A stretch of 31,890 bases of DNA, from the NCBI GenBank assembly GCA_016719535.1, contig JADJYX010000014.1, forward strand, positions 1 to 31,890, read 5' to 3'. Position 1 is the first letter of the stretch. Each line of letters opens with the position of its first letter. Of the stretch, positions 1 to 8,845 are shown piece by piece. The notes below the pieces were generated by a model. It ran no database searches. It was not told the DNA's origin and saw only the letters and a program-made list of their open reading frames with translations. Position numbers and translations under genes: made by a program. The DNA comes from Rubrivivax sp. GTDB taxonomy: Bacteria > Pseudomonadota > Gammaproteobacteria > Burkholderiales > Burkholderiaceae_C.

Positions 1-1820
1 TGACGCGGCCCTGCAGCGCGATCGGCAGCGCGATCGCCGGATGGGGCGCGCCCAGCGTACCTTCACGCGCGGCCAGGGCCTGCACCTTCGTCTGCACTGG
101 GTCCTGCACCAGTTCGCCCAGCGCCACGCCTTCGTCGGCGATGCGGTTGACGAACGAGGTATTGGCGCCGTTTTCTTCCAGCGCAGTTGGCGCCCACCCA
201 GGTAGGCCAGCAGCGTATCGTGGCTGCCCACCGGCGCAGCGTAGGATGCGGCAGGTTGGCCCAGGCGACCCTTGGTCGTATCACCCACCACCTGCTCGTA
301 GAGCGGCTCGCCCATGCCGTGCAGGCACTGGAACTCGTACTGCCCGCCGTGCCAGGCCGCCGGGTCGGCAAGGGTGTGGATCGCGGCCATCGTGTGCGCG
401 TTGTGGGTCGCGAACTGCGGGAACACCGCGTCGGGTGCGGCCAGCAGCGTTGTTTGCGCAGGCGATATAGGCCACGTCGGTATACGGCTTGCGCGTATAG
501 ACCGGATAGCCATCCTGGTCGTCGAGTTGCGCGCGCTTGATCTCGCTGTCCCAGTAGGCGCCTCCTGACCAGCCGCACCATCAGCCGGCGTGGCCGCTGC
601 GGCGCGCCAGTTCGACGAGGAAGTCCACCACCGTCTGGCAGCGTGGCCGGCAGGCCTTCCGGGATGGCGAAGCCCAGGCCGTTCCAGCCGGCCAGCCGGC
701 TCGACGCACAGCCGCTCCAGCAGGTCGAGCGACAGGTCCAGGCGGTCGGACTTCCTCGGCGTCGAGGTTGAGGCCGATGCTGCACCTCTTGGCCCGCACC
801 GTCCGCTCGCAGCAGCCGCGGATAGAGCTTCGGCCATCACGCGCTCGACCTGCGCACGGGCAAGAAGTGGCGGATGCAGTGCCGACAGCTTGACCGAGAT
901 GCGCCGGGTCGCCGACGATGCCGCACCAGGCGGCGCTGCGGCGTTCGGCCTGCGCGGCTTGCTTTGCCGCGGCCTCGGTCGATGGCATCGATGGCCTGCG
1001 CGTAGGCGGCGTGGTAACGATCGGCGTCGTCGGCGGTGAGGGCGGCTTCGCCCAGCATGTCGTAGCTGCAGCGAAAGCCCCTGGCCTCGCGCGCGGGCAG
1101 CATGGGCCAGCGCTTCGCACGATCGTCTCGCCGGTGACGAACTGCTCGCCCATCAGGCGCATCGCCATGTCCACGCCCTTGCGGATCAGCGGCGGTCGCC
1201 GCCGCGCGCCACCACCCGCCGCAGCGTGGCGCCCAGGCCGGCGTCGCTGTGCGTGGCCACCCAGCTTGCCGGTCAGCAGCAGGCTCCCAGGCGGCCGCGT
1301 TGACGAACAGCGACGGCTGCGGCCCAGGTGTTGCTGCCAGTTCCACGCCGTGGCCGTCGCCGATCTTGTCGCGGGATGAGGGCGTCGCGCGTGGCGGCGT
1401 CGGGGATGCGCAGGTGCGCCCGGCCAGGCACATCACGCGCCACGCCCTCGGTCGAGCTGAGCGCTCTAACTCTGAGCAAACCCTGGTTGTTTTCGCACCA
1501 GTCCGGCGCGGCCGCCGTCGCGGGCTGCGCGCGCGGTCGCCGCGCGCGATGCGGCAGCGCCCAGCGCCTGACAAGCGGTGGCGGCCTGCGCCGGGCCAGC
1601 GTGGTTCGCGCCAGCAGGGTCGGCAGCACATCGGGTTCGGGCATTGCGCGAGGGCGCGGATGGCGGCGCGCGCCGGCGAGCGCCGCAGCGGGGTGGTGAA
1701 GGCCGTCGAGGGGCGCAGCGTGGCAGCTGCGCGTGCCGAACTTTCAACGGGAACGGGGTGCCGCCACCGAAGCTTGTTCGGCAGCAGATCGTTACGCGCG
1801 AACATTGCCGGATGCGCCAC
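1..1820 (-). pseudogene. putA: Bifunctional proline dehydrogenase / P5C dehydrogenase PutA, N-terminal part, multiply frameshifted and cut by window edge
   Basis: PutA oxidises proline to pyrroline-5-carboxylate (FAD domain) and then to glutamate (NAD domain, outside the window). On the minus strand, pieces in all three frames align in order with the PutA N-terminus and proline-dehydrogenase barrel: STEGVA and RIPDAATRDALI (around 1390-1470), SLFVNAAAW (around 1300), SYDMLGEAALTADDADRYHAAY (around 1000-1070), LAGWNGLGFAI (around 670-700), LMVRLV (around 580) and MAYIACA (around 475). The frame changes roughly every 100-250 bases, so no continuous frame exists, yet third codon positions stay G/C and in-frame stops are few. 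That pattern favours sequence errors over an old pseudogene, though real decay cannot be excluded. The start lies near 1740-1820 but cannot be fixed. The identification is firm; whether the gene is intact in the cell is open. Confidence 0.8.
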
Positions 1821-1904
1821 GGGATGTAGGTGCTGCCGCGCCGGTCACGATCGCTGGACGCCGGCCGCCCGCGTGCCGACCATGGCAGCCCGACGACGTG
1901 AAGC

Positions 1905-1910
1905 AGGAGG
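1905..1910 (+). promoter_or_regulatory. Strong ribosome binding site deciding the ApbE start
   Basis: AGGAGG lies eight bases before the ATG at 1919. It supports that start even though the frame opened by this ATG is not the frame used by the rest of the gene. Confidence 0.7.
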
Positions 1911-1918
1911 AACCAACG

Positions 1919-2925
1919 ATGAGTGCCTCGACTTCGGGCGCGCTGGCCTCGGTGTATGCGCAGGGCGGCTGGATGCAGCGCGCAAGCTGGTCACGGGCCG
2001 CAGCGTGACGGTGCAGGTGTGGGCCGACGATCGCTCGCGCGGCGCTGCCGCGATGGCGGCGGTGATGGCGGAGATGCAGCGCATCGCGCGCGTCTGCGAC
2101 CCGCAGCGGCCGGCCTCGGAGCCGGCCATGCTCAATGCCGCGGCCACGGCGCGGCCGGTGCCGGTGTCGGACGAACTCTTCCAGCTGCTGGTGCGGGCGC
2201 ATGCCTTTGCGCGCGGCAGCGACGGCGCCTTCGACCCCACCTGCGGCGCGCTCACGCTGGCCGTCGAGCCGCCCGGCGGCGACCCGGCCGACGAGCCTGG
2301 GCTTGCGCGCGCATTGCAGGCCGTGGGCTGGCGGCACCTGCTGCTCGACCCGGCCACCCGCAGCGTGCGGCTGGCGCGCGCCGGCGTGCGGCTGGACCTG
2401 ACGGGTTTTGCCACGGCCTATGCGATCGACCGCTGCGTGGCGCTGCTGCGGCGCCAGGGCATCCAGCACGCCCTCGTCGGCGCGGGCGGCGATACGCGGC
2501 TGCTCGGTGACCGCCGCGGCGGCCCGTGGACGATCACGCTGCGCGATCCCGACGACGCCGATCGGGTGCTGGCCCTGCTGCCGCTGCAGGATCTGGCGGT
2601 GTCGACCGCGGTCGGCCACCGGCGCGAGCACCGCCTGCGGGCACCGGTGCTCGACCCGCGCAGCGGCCGTCCGCCCGCGGGCCTGCGCAGCGCGACCGTG
2701 GTCGCGTCCGAGGGCATCACCGCCCATGCGCTGGCGAAGGCGGCCCTGGTGCTGGGTGTCGAGGGGGCGCTGAAGCTGGCAGCCGCCCAGGCTGCCGTCG
2801 ACGCCGTGCTGGTCGATGCCGAAGGCCGCCTGCACGTCAGCGCGGGTCTGCAGAACCTGCGACAGGCGCCGCCGGCGGGGCGTGCTGCCGTGCGGGCGGG
2901 GGCGGCGCCACAATCGGTGGCATGA
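1919..2925 (+). CDS. ApbE-like FAD:protein FMN transferase, one frameshift near the start
   Basis: ApbE enzymes attach FMN from FAD to threonines of partner flavoproteins. The body of the protein (about 2000-2925) has the family landmarks: a SEPxxLNAAA helix, GAFDPTCGAL, the segment DLTGFATAYAIDR, the GAGGD turn, STAVGHRREHR and a C-terminal VDAVLVDAEGRL. The ATG at 1919 with its strong RBS opens a different frame that ends at 2008, so one base appears lost around 1975-1990. The usual DxGGxAKGYAxD motif reads DLTGFATAYAID here, lacking the normally conserved lysine and one glycine. No signal peptide or lipobox is seen, although most ApbE proteins are exported. The stop overlaps the next ATG by four bases. 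Activity is uncertain because of the altered motif. Confidence 0.75.
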
Positions 2926-3500
2926 ACCCGCCAATGCCGCCGGCCGCCCAGGACATCCTCGACTTCTGGTTCGGTGCGGGCGATCGGCCGCGCGCCGAAT
3001 GGTTCCGCAAGGACCCGGCCTTCGATGCCGCCGTGCGCGAGCGGTTCGGCCCGCTGATCGAGCAGGCGCTGCAGCGCGGCATCGACGACTGGGCACACTC
3101 GCCGCAGCCGGCGCTGGCCCGCATCGTGGTGCTCGACCAGTTCACGCGCAATGTCTTTCGCGACACGCCGGCCGCCTTTGCCGGCGACGCCCTGGCGCTG
3201 GCCGCCGCGCAGGAACTGGTGGCCGGCGGGCAGGACCGCCGCCTGGCGCCGCTGCAGCGCTGGTTTGTCTACCTGCCCTTCGAACACGCCGAGGACCGCG
3301 CGGCGCAGCAGGAATCGATGCGGCTGTTCGGCCTGCTGGCGGCCGAGCACCCGGAGCGGGCCGACGCGCTCGAATGGGCGCGCCGACACCAGGTGGTGAT
3401 CGAGCGCTTCGGGCGCTTTCCGCACCGCAATGCCATCCTCGGCCGCGCCAGCAGCGCCGAGGAAGCGGCCTTTCTGCGCCAGCCGGGGTCGAGCTTCTGA
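2922..3500 (+). CDS. DUF924 family protein
   Basis: A 192-residue protein that opens with the DUF924 hallmark ILDFWFG (residues about 10-16), followed by WFRKDPAFDAAVRERFG, the central LDQFTRNVFRDTPAAFAGD and a C-terminal GRFPHRNAILGR. It is an all-helical, TPR-like family of soluble bacterial proteins of unknown biochemical function. The length is normal for the family. The ATG overlaps the stop of the ApbE-like gene (ATGA), so the two are probably translationally coupled. It ends directly against the convergent gene at 3501. The family assignment is confident; no role is proposed. Confidence 0.9.
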   Translation: MNPPMPPAAQDILDFWFGAGDRPRAEWFRKDPAFDAAVRERFGPLIEQALQRGIDDWAHSPQPALARIVVLDQFTRNVFRDTPAAFAGDALALAAAQELVAGGQDRRLAPLQRWFVYLPFEHAEDRAAQQESMRLFGLLAAEHPERADALEWARRHQVVIERFGRFPHRNAILGRASSAEEAAFLRQPGSSF

Positions 3501-3812
3501 TCAGCCGGTGAGGCGCACGGCCAGCCGCTTCCACACCGGGCGGCGGCGCCACTCGGTGCAGGCGCGCTCGGCAAACTCGCGGCCGCGCGGCGTCAGGCGG
3601 TAGTAGCTGGCGCTCGGAAAGCCGTCCGGGTTGTGAAATTCGTCGATCAGGCCGAACTGCTTGAGCGGCTCGTACGAGCGATAGAGGGTGCCGCCGTCGA
3701 GCACGCAGCCACCGGCCTGGTCGCTCACGCGCACCAGCACATGGCCTTTGCGCAGCAACTGCAGGGCGTCGACGAATTCGCCGCGGTCGGCAATCAGGGT
3801 GCGGGCTTCCAT
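3501..3812 (-). CDS. Conserved hypothetical protein, winged-helix-like
   Basis: A 103-residue soluble protein. The sequence runs from a helical N-terminus (RGEFVDALQLLRKGHVLVRV) to GGTLYRSYEPLKQFGLIDEF, YYRLTPRGREFAERAC and a basic tail. The motif order (helix, recognition-like helix, then a YRLTPRGREFAE wing and helix) resembles small PadR/MarR-like winged-helix proteins, but this is only a resemblance. It is convergent with the DUF924 gene and its stop abuts that gene's stop. Similar small proteins occur in Burkholderiales as far as I recall. Function is unknown. Confidence 0.65.
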   Translation of the reverse strand: MEARTLIADRGEFVDALQLLRKGHVLVRVSDQAGGCVLDGGTLYRSYEPLKQFGLIDEFHNPDGFPSASYYRLTPRGREFAERACTEWRRRPVWKRLAVRLTG

Positions 3813-3957
3813 GGGCGGGGCGGCGGGCGCGGGTGGATGCCTGCAGTATCGGCAGCGTGGCCGGCTCGCGGTGCGCCGAACATCGGCGCGAAGCGGGCGC
3901 AGTTCCGCAGCTTGCCCGCGGCGTCGACGGCCGGGCGCGGGCCGCCGGCGCCAGCCG

Positions 3958-4432
3958 TCAGGCTTCGCTCGGTGCCCGGCTGAGGTCGTTGTTTGCCGTC
4001 ACCAGCACGCGCAGCATGCGCATGAATTCGTGGCGCTCGGCGGGCGACAGCGGTTCGAGCAGACGCTGCTGGGCGCTCAGCACGCGAGGCTGCGAGGCCT
4101 GCAGCAGCGCATGGCCTTCAGGGGTCAGCGACAGCCGCCGCACGCGGCGGTCCGCCGGCGAGGCACTGCGCTGCATCAGGCCGCGCGCCTGCAGCCGGTC
4201 GATGACGCCGGCGATCGTCGAGGTGTCCAGGCCGATCGTGCGCGCCAGGGTGCGCTGGTCGATGCCCGGCCCGTTGGCGACGGCCTGCAGCGCCGTACTG
4301 CACCGGTGTCACGCCAAGGGCATCGGTCTCCTGCAGAAAGACCGCCACGGCAATCTGCTGCAGGCGGCGGACGTGGTACCCGGGCAGCGATTCCAGATCG
4401 ACCGCCGAGGCGGTTCCGTCTTTTCTGACCAT
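3958..4432 (-). pseudogene. MarR family transcriptional regulator, single frameshift
   Basis: Read with one frame change, this is a normal MarR repressor of about 157 residues. The start segment (SLPGYHVRRLQQIAVAVFLQET, TPVQYGA) lies in the frame opening at 4432. The DNA-binding helices (IDQRTLARTIGLDTSTIAGVIDRL) and the wing (DRRVRRLSLTPEGHALL) continue in another frame to the stop at 3958. The switch falls at about 4290-4296, where GGCGCTGCAG would read GGC GCG CTG CAG with one more base. It is divergent from the 3-hydroxybenzoate hydroxylase gene, the usual place for a MarR repressor of an aromatic pathway responding to substrate. A perfect palindrome in the shared intergenic region is its likely operator. 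It is marked as broken because of the indel, which may be a sequence error. Confidence 0.8.
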
Positions 4433-4495
4433 GCTCGGATTTCCGCCGCGGGTTTTTCCGGATTCTTCCCCGTGATGCTATCACTACACTTATCG

Positions 4496-4507
4496 TCAGT
4501 ATACTGA
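4496..4507. promoter_or_regulatory. Candidate MarR operator overlapping a -10 box
   Basis: TCAGTATACTGA is a perfect 12-base palindrome between the divergent MarR and monooxygenase genes. It contains TATACT (4500-4505), a good -10 hexamer for the rightward operon, about 35 bases before the ATG at 4540. A repressor bound here would block that promoter. No convincing -35 was found at the right distance. Assignment to this regulator is inferred from position. Confidence 0.5.
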
Positions 4508-4539
4508 TTGTTGAGTTGCTGATTCAAGGAAGCACGCGC

Positions 4540-5746
4540 ATGTCCGACACCAACCCATCGCTGCCCGTGCTGGTATCCGGCGGCGGCATCGGCGGCCTGG
4601 CCGCGGCGCTGGCGCTGACGCGCCGGGGTCTGCGCGTCAAGGTGCTGGAACAGGCGCCGCAGCTCGGTGAGATCGGCGCCGGCATCCAGCTCGGCCCCAA
4701 CGCCTTCGCCGCCTTCGACGCGCTGGGCATCGGCCAGGAAGGCGCGCGCGCGCCGTCTACACCGACGAGATGGTGATGCACGACGCGCTCGACGAGACGC
4801 TGGTCGGCCGCATCCCCACCGGCGAAGCCTTCCGCGCCCGCTTCGGCAATCCCTACGCCGTGATCCACCGCGCCGACGTGCACCTGTCGCTGCTCGAAGG
4901 CGCGCGGGAGGCCGGCACGATCGAGGTCGCCACCTCGACCATGGTGCAGCGCGTCGAGCAGGACGAAAACGGTGTCACCGTGCACGACGCGCAGGGCCAC
5001 ACCCACCGCGGCATCGCGCTGATCGGTGCCGACGGCGTCAAGTCGGCCGTGCGCCGGCAGTAGTGGGCGACGACGCGCGTGTCTCCGGCCATGTCGTCTA
5101 CCGCGCGGTGGTCGACAAGCAGGACTTCCCGGCAGACCTGCAGTGGAACGCGGCCAGCATCTGGGTCGGCCCGAACTGCCACCTGGTGCACTACCCGCTG
5201 CGCGGCGGCGAGCAGTACAACGTGGTCGTCACCTTCCACAGCCGCGACCAGGAAGAATGGAGCGTGCGCGAAGGCAGCCGCGAAGAGGTGCAGAGCTACT
5301 TCGAAGGCATCTGCCCGCGTGCCCGCAAGCTGATCGACCTGCCCCGCGACTGGAAGCGCTGGGCCACCGCCGACCGCGAGCCCATCGGGCAGTGGACCTT
5401 CGGCCGCGCCACGCTGCTCGGCGACGCCGCGCACCCGACGCTGCAATACCTGGCGCAGGGTGCCTGCATGGCACTGGAAGACGCGGTGACGCTGGGCGAG
5501 GCGCTGCGCGCCACCGCCGCTGCCGGTGGCCACCGCTTCGACAAGGCGTTCGAGCTCTACCAGCGTTCGCGCATCGCCCGCACCGCGCGCATCGTGCTGT
5601 CGGCGCGCGAGATGGGCCGCATCTTCCACGCCAAGGGCGTCGAGCGGCTGGTGCGCAACGACCTGTGGCAGGGCCGCACGCCCGAGCGCTTCTACGACGC
5701 GATGGAATGGCTGTACGGCTGGAAGGTCGAGAACTGCCTGGCCTGA
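4540..5746 (+). pseudogene. 3-hydroxybenzoate 6-hydroxylase (FAD monooxygenase), two frameshifts
   Basis: This enzyme class uses NADH, FAD and O2 to convert 3-hydroxybenzoate to gentisate (2,5-dihydroxybenzoate). Visible features are the FAD-binding start VSGGGIGGLAAALALTRRG, the second FAD motif LIGADGVKSAVRR, and GDAAHPTLQYLAQGACMALEDA, which fits 3-hydroxybenzoate 6-hydroxylases better than salicylate 1-hydroxylases. The chain breaks twice. The first break is in the GC-dinucleotide tract at 4742-4751, after which the frame moves to the segment from 4770. The second is at about 5058-5064, where CAG TAG interrupts and the frame resumes as VVGDDARVSGHVVY. Corrected, it is about 400 residues, the family length. 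The ATG at 4540 follows AAGGA. It is the first gene of the gentisate operon. Salicylate or another hydroxybenzoate is a less likely substrate. Confidence 0.82.
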
Positions 5747-5756
5747 CCGACCCCCG

Positions 5757-5835
5757 AAGCGGCCCGCGGCCCCTTCCCCCTCGACGGGGGCAACGCCAGC
5801 GGCCCGGCAACGCCGCTTCCGCGGCGTTCGCCTGA
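5757..5835. repeat. Intergenic C5/G5 hairpin repeat element
   Basis: The spacer between the hydroxylase and gentisate dioxygenase genes holds two perfect hairpins: CCCCC-tcgac-GGGGG (5776-5790) and AACGCCGC-ttcc-GCGGCGTT (5809-5828). The wording resembles short dispersed intergenic repeats common in Comamonadaceae and relatives, and a related element occurs at 12745-12890. It could act as a partial terminator or an mRNA-stability element inside the operon. Confidence 0.55.
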
Positions 5836-5854
5836 TGAACACCGGAGACCTGTC

Positions 5855-6892
5855 ATGAACGAACTCGGACGACTCGAAGACCTGCCCGTGGCGTACCGCG
5901 AGGCGCTGACGCAGCGTTGCCTGGTGCCGCTGTGGCCCAACCTGCGCGCGGTGCTGCCGCCGCAGGTGCCCGCGCGCAAGACGCGGCCGACCTTCTGGGC
6001 CTATTCGTCGATCAGGCCGCTGCTGCTGCAGGCCGGCGAGCTGACGCCGATCGAAAAGGCCGAACGCCGCGTGCTGGTGCTGGCCAACCCCGGCCACGGG
6101 CTGGAAAATATGCAGGCCAGCGCCGCCATGTACCTCGGCATGCAGCTGCTGCTGCCGGGTGAATGGGCGCCGGCGCATCGCCACACGCCGAATGCCGTGC
6201 GGCTGATCGTCGAGGGCGAAAGCGCCTACACCACGGTGGGCGGCGAGAAGTGCGTGATGCAGCGCGGCGACCTCATCCTCACGCCCACCGGCCAGTGGCA
6301 CGAACACGGCCACGACGGCGACCAGCCGGTGGTGTGGCTCGACGTGCTCGACCTGCCGCTGGTCTATTACATGGAGGCCAGCTACCACATCGACGGTCAG
6401 CGCCAGACGGTCAAGCCCGATCGCGGCGATGCCGTCTATGCCCGCGGCGGCATGGTGCCGACGGTGAATTTCGAGCGTGCCGGCAAGCCCTACCCGATGC
6501 TGCGCTACCCGTGGGTCGAGGCGCGCGCGGCGCTGCTGGCGCTGGCCGGCAACCAGCCCGACCTGCCCAGCGTGCAGATCGCCTACACCAACCCCGAGAC
6601 CGGCGGCGACGCGCAGAACATCCTCGGCTTCTATGCGCAGATGCTGCGCCCGGGCCAGAGCCTGCGGCTGCCGGCGCGCTCACCGGCGATGGTCTTCCAC
6701 CTCATCGAAGGCGGGGCCGACGTGCAGATCGGCGACCAGCGCTTCGCGCTCGGCGAGGCCGACACCTGCTGCGCACCGGGCTATACCGCGGTGACGCTGA
6801 GCAACCGCTCGGCCGACCAGCCGGCCTTCGTCTTCATCGCCGACGAATCGCCGCTGCACCGCAAGCTGGGCGTCTACGAAAACCGCGGCTGA
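5855..6892 (+). CDS. Gentisate 1,2-dioxygenase
   Basis: It opens the gentisate ring with O2 and Fe(II), giving maleylpyruvate. The 345-residue length is typical, and the protein is a bicupin. The first cupin carries the iron ligands in PAHRHTPNAVRLIVEGE (H108, H110) and WHEHGHD (H149, H151). The second cupin (about residues 245-340) ends PAFVFIADESPLHRKLGVYE, a characteristic C-terminus of this family. The N-terminus LWPNLRAVLPP and TFWAYSSIRPLLLQAGELTPIEKAERRVL also fit. The start at 5855 follows GGAGA at a good distance. It lies after the 3-hydroxybenzoate hydroxylase and 24 bases before the fumarylpyruvate hydrolase gene, so the order follows the pathway. 1-hydroxy-2-naphthoate or salicylate dioxygenases of the same fold are less likely given the neighbours. 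Confidence 0.93.
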   Translation: MNELGRLEDLPVAYREALTQRCLVPLWPNLRAVLPPQVPARKTRPTFWAYSSIRPLLLQAGELTPIEKAERRVLVLANPGHGLENMQASAAMYLGMQLLLPGEWAPAHRHTPNAVRLIVEGESAYTTVGGEKCVMQRGDLILTPTGQWHEHGHDGDQPVVWLDVLDLPLVYYMEASYHIDGQRQTVKPDRGDAVYARGGMVPTVNFERAGKPYPMLRYPWVEARAALLALAGNQPDLPSVQIAYTNPETGGDAQNILGFYAQMLRPGQSLRLPARSPAMVFHLIEGGADVQIGDQRFALGEADTCCAPGYTAVTLSNRSADQPAFVFIADESPLHRKLGVYENRG

Positions 6893-6916
6893 ACGCCTGC
6901 CATCGAAGACGCGACC

Positions 6917-7621
6917 ATGACAACGACTTACCTCTGGAACCCGCCGCCTGTCCATTCGCTGCCGGTGCGTGGCAGGACCGAACGGCTGCCGATCAACCGC
7001 CTGTTCTTCGTCGGCCGCAACTACCACGCGCATGCCGTCGAAATGGGCCGCCCCGTCGACAAGCGCGTCGAGGTGCCGTTCTACTTCACCAAGGCGCCGG
7101 GTACGCTGGTGGAATCGGGCGCCACCGTCGCCTACCCGCCGCAGACGCAGAACTACCACTACGAGATGGAGCTGGTGCTGGCCATCGGCAGGCCGGGCTT
7201 TCGTGTCGCCGAAACCGATGCCGCCGCGCTGATCTACGGTTATGCCTGTGGTCTGGACATGACGCGCCGCGACCTGCAGCTGGTGGCGCGCGACAAGGGC
7301 CGCCCCTGGGACCTGGGCAAGGACGTCGAGCAGTCGTCGGTGGTGTCCGAGATCGTGCCGATGCCGGGCCAGGTCATCCGCCGCGGTGCGCTCGAACTGA
7401 CGGTCAATGGCCAGACGCGCCAGAAGTCCGATGTCGACAGGCTGATCTGGAATATCCCCGAACTGATCGCCGACCTGTCGAAGTTCTACCACCTGCAGCC
7501 CGGCGACCTGATCTTCACCGGCACGCCCGAGGGCGTGGGCCCGGTGGTGGCCGGCGACCGCATCGACGGCCGCATCGAAGGCGTGGGCAGCATCGTGCTG
7601 CATGTCGGCGCGGCGGCGTGA
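6917..7621 (+). CDS. Fumarylpyruvate hydrolase (FAH superfamily)
   Basis: It cleaves fumarylpyruvate, or in some strains maleylpyruvate, to pyruvate and fumarate or maleate, the last step of the gentisate route. The 234 residues contain the FAH-fold signatures: FFVGRNYHAHAVEMG, PFYFTKAPGTLV, the metal ligands in YHYEMELVLAIG (E-x-E), YACGLDMTRRDLQ (Asp ligand), RPWDLGKDVEQS, and the C-terminal GDLIFTGTPEGVGPV. The length and the N-terminal LWNPPP match NagK-type enzymes rather than eukaryotic-size fumarylacetoacetases. It is the last clear gene of the operon. No glutathione-dependent maleylpyruvate isomerase follows or precedes it here. Confidence 0.9.
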   Translation: MTTTYLWNPPPVHSLPVRGRTERLPINRLFFVGRNYHAHAVEMGRPVDKRVEVPFYFTKAPGTLVESGATVAYPPQTQNYHYEMELVLAIGRPGFRVAETDAAALIYGYACGLDMTRRDLQLVARDKGRPWDLGKDVEQSSVVSEIVPMPGQVIRRGALELTVNGQTRQKSDVDRLIWNIPELIADLSKFYHLQPGDLIFTGTPEGVGPVVAGDRIDGRIEGVGSIVLHVGAAA

Positions 7622-7644
7622 TGCGGATGAAGCCGTAAGGCTTC

Positions 7645-8473
7645 TTGCGCAGCGGCGGCTCGCACCGCCCGCGCCTCGCGCCCCACCTCGAGGGCCTGCT
7701 GCCGGCGCCGGCGGCCAGCGTCGGCTGCGACGTCCACCCGGTCACCAACCGCCGTATCCCGATGGCGCGGCGCGAGCAGTTCGGCGCCGACGGGGCCGCC
7801 GTCGAGCGGTGGTGCGCGCGTCTTGCCAGTGCGCCGGGCAAGGCTGCGGGCGGCCGGCCTGGGCGATGCCTGCGCCGGCATGCGCCACATGCTGTCGCTG
7901 CAGCCGGTGGCGTCCAGCAAGGACCTGGCCGGCAAGCAGGTGCGCTCGTTCCCGCGCCCGATCTCCAACGACTGGCGCAAGACCCAGCGTGCCGCCCCGA
8001 CGGTGAGGCCGCTGTCCGGGGTGGCGCCGTCGCTGACCACCAGGCCGCTCGACGCGGTGGACGTCGACCTCGGCGCGCGGGTCGGCCTGAAGGTCCACCA
8101 GCAGGCGCCCATCGAGATCAACGTCTCCAACTGCCCTGTCGGCATGCTGGGCAAGCTCGGGCTGCTGGGCGAACGGCCGGCGCTGCCGGGCCCGGCCGCC
8201 CGCGCGGGCGAGGCGCGCGACCGCAGGACGGCCATCGTCAGGCGGCTCACCGACGAGCGCCGCGACCTGAAAAGCCGCTGGAAGCGCCTCGAGCCCGGGC
8301 TGAAGAAGGTGGCCAAGGGCCAGGCCGTGGACATCGACGCGGACGAGATCCAGCACCGGGTCGTGCACTGCCGTGGCCACGCGCAGTGCGAGGAACCCGC
8401 CATCCGGCCGCTGGCGCAGCAGATCCTGGGGCGCATGTCCACGCCAGGTCAGTCCAGCGTGCCCATGCGGTAG
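7645..8473 (+). other. Coding-like region of unknown identity, possibly frameshifted
   Basis: Between the hydrolase and the convergent b5 gene lie about 830 bases with strong coding character on the plus strand. From about 7900 to 8473 one frame has nearly every third position G or C and an A/T-rich second position. It reads, for example, LDAVDVDLGARVGLKVHQ, PIEINVSNCPVGMLGK and KKVAKGQAVDIDADEIQHR. Upstream (about 7645-7800) a second frame looks coding (DVHPVTNRRIPMARREQFG), so a frame change near 7800-7825 is possible. The stop at 8473 overlaps the convergent b5 gene by 25 bases. I do not recognise the family. The basic helix followed by an acidic stretch faintly recalls the region before the VWA domain of NorD/CbbO proteins, too weak to name it. 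It is not a glutathione-S-transferase-type maleylpyruvate isomerase. Confidence 0.4.
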
Positions 8474-8832
8474 CCGGCCATCATCGCCGTGGCGCGCTGC
8501 GAGTGCGGGCGGCCGCGCGTCTTGGTGCGGTAGGCCTCGCTGGCCTCGCGGCCACACCAGGGCTCGATCAGCGCCGGATCGCTCGGGTGTTGCGGCAGGT
8601 AGGCGCTGAAGTCGTAGACGCCGCCGTCGATGGCCATCCAGCAGTCGGCCGGCCAGGCATGGCGCGCCACCTCGGCCAGGGTATAGCGGCGCTCGGGCCG
8701 TGCCGATGCGGCACTGGGTGCCGCGGAGGGCGGCTGCACAGCGGGAGCGGCCGCCGGGGGGCGGTCGAACCATCCGAAGGCGGCCACGGCCAGCCAGAAC
8801 AGCGCGGTGGCCAGCAGGAACAGCACCTTCAT
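8449..8832 (-). CDS. Membrane-anchored cytochrome b5-like heme-binding protein
   Basis: A 127-residue protein with an N-terminal hydrophobic anchor (MKVLFLLATALFWLAVAAFGWF), an Ala/Pro-rich linker, and a cytochrome b5-like domain from about residue 50: RRYTLAEVARHAWPADCWMAIDGGVYDFSAYLPQHP, then the second half ending in GRPHSQRATAMMAGYRMG. The likely axial heme ligands are the His of LPQHP and the His of RPHSQ, although the canonical HPGG is HPSD here. The start at 8832 sits 13 bases after the stop of the upstream flavoprotein and keeps the anchor; an in-frame start further upstream would run into that gene. It is the last gene of the operon and plausibly accepts electrons from the flavoprotein. 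Confidence 0.8.
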   Translation of the reverse strand: MKVLFLLATALFWLAVAAFGWFDRPPAAAPAVQPPSAAPSAASARPERRYTLAEVARHAWPADCWMAIDGGVYDFSAYLPQHPSDPALIEPWCGREASEAYRTKTRGRPHSQRATAMMAGYRMGTLD

Positions 8833-8845
8833 CGCGGTAAACCGG

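Noticed and set aside
7645..8473. Possible NorD/CbbO-like VWA protein
   Set aside because: Only a faint charge-pattern resemblance near the end and no VWA motif; not enough to name.
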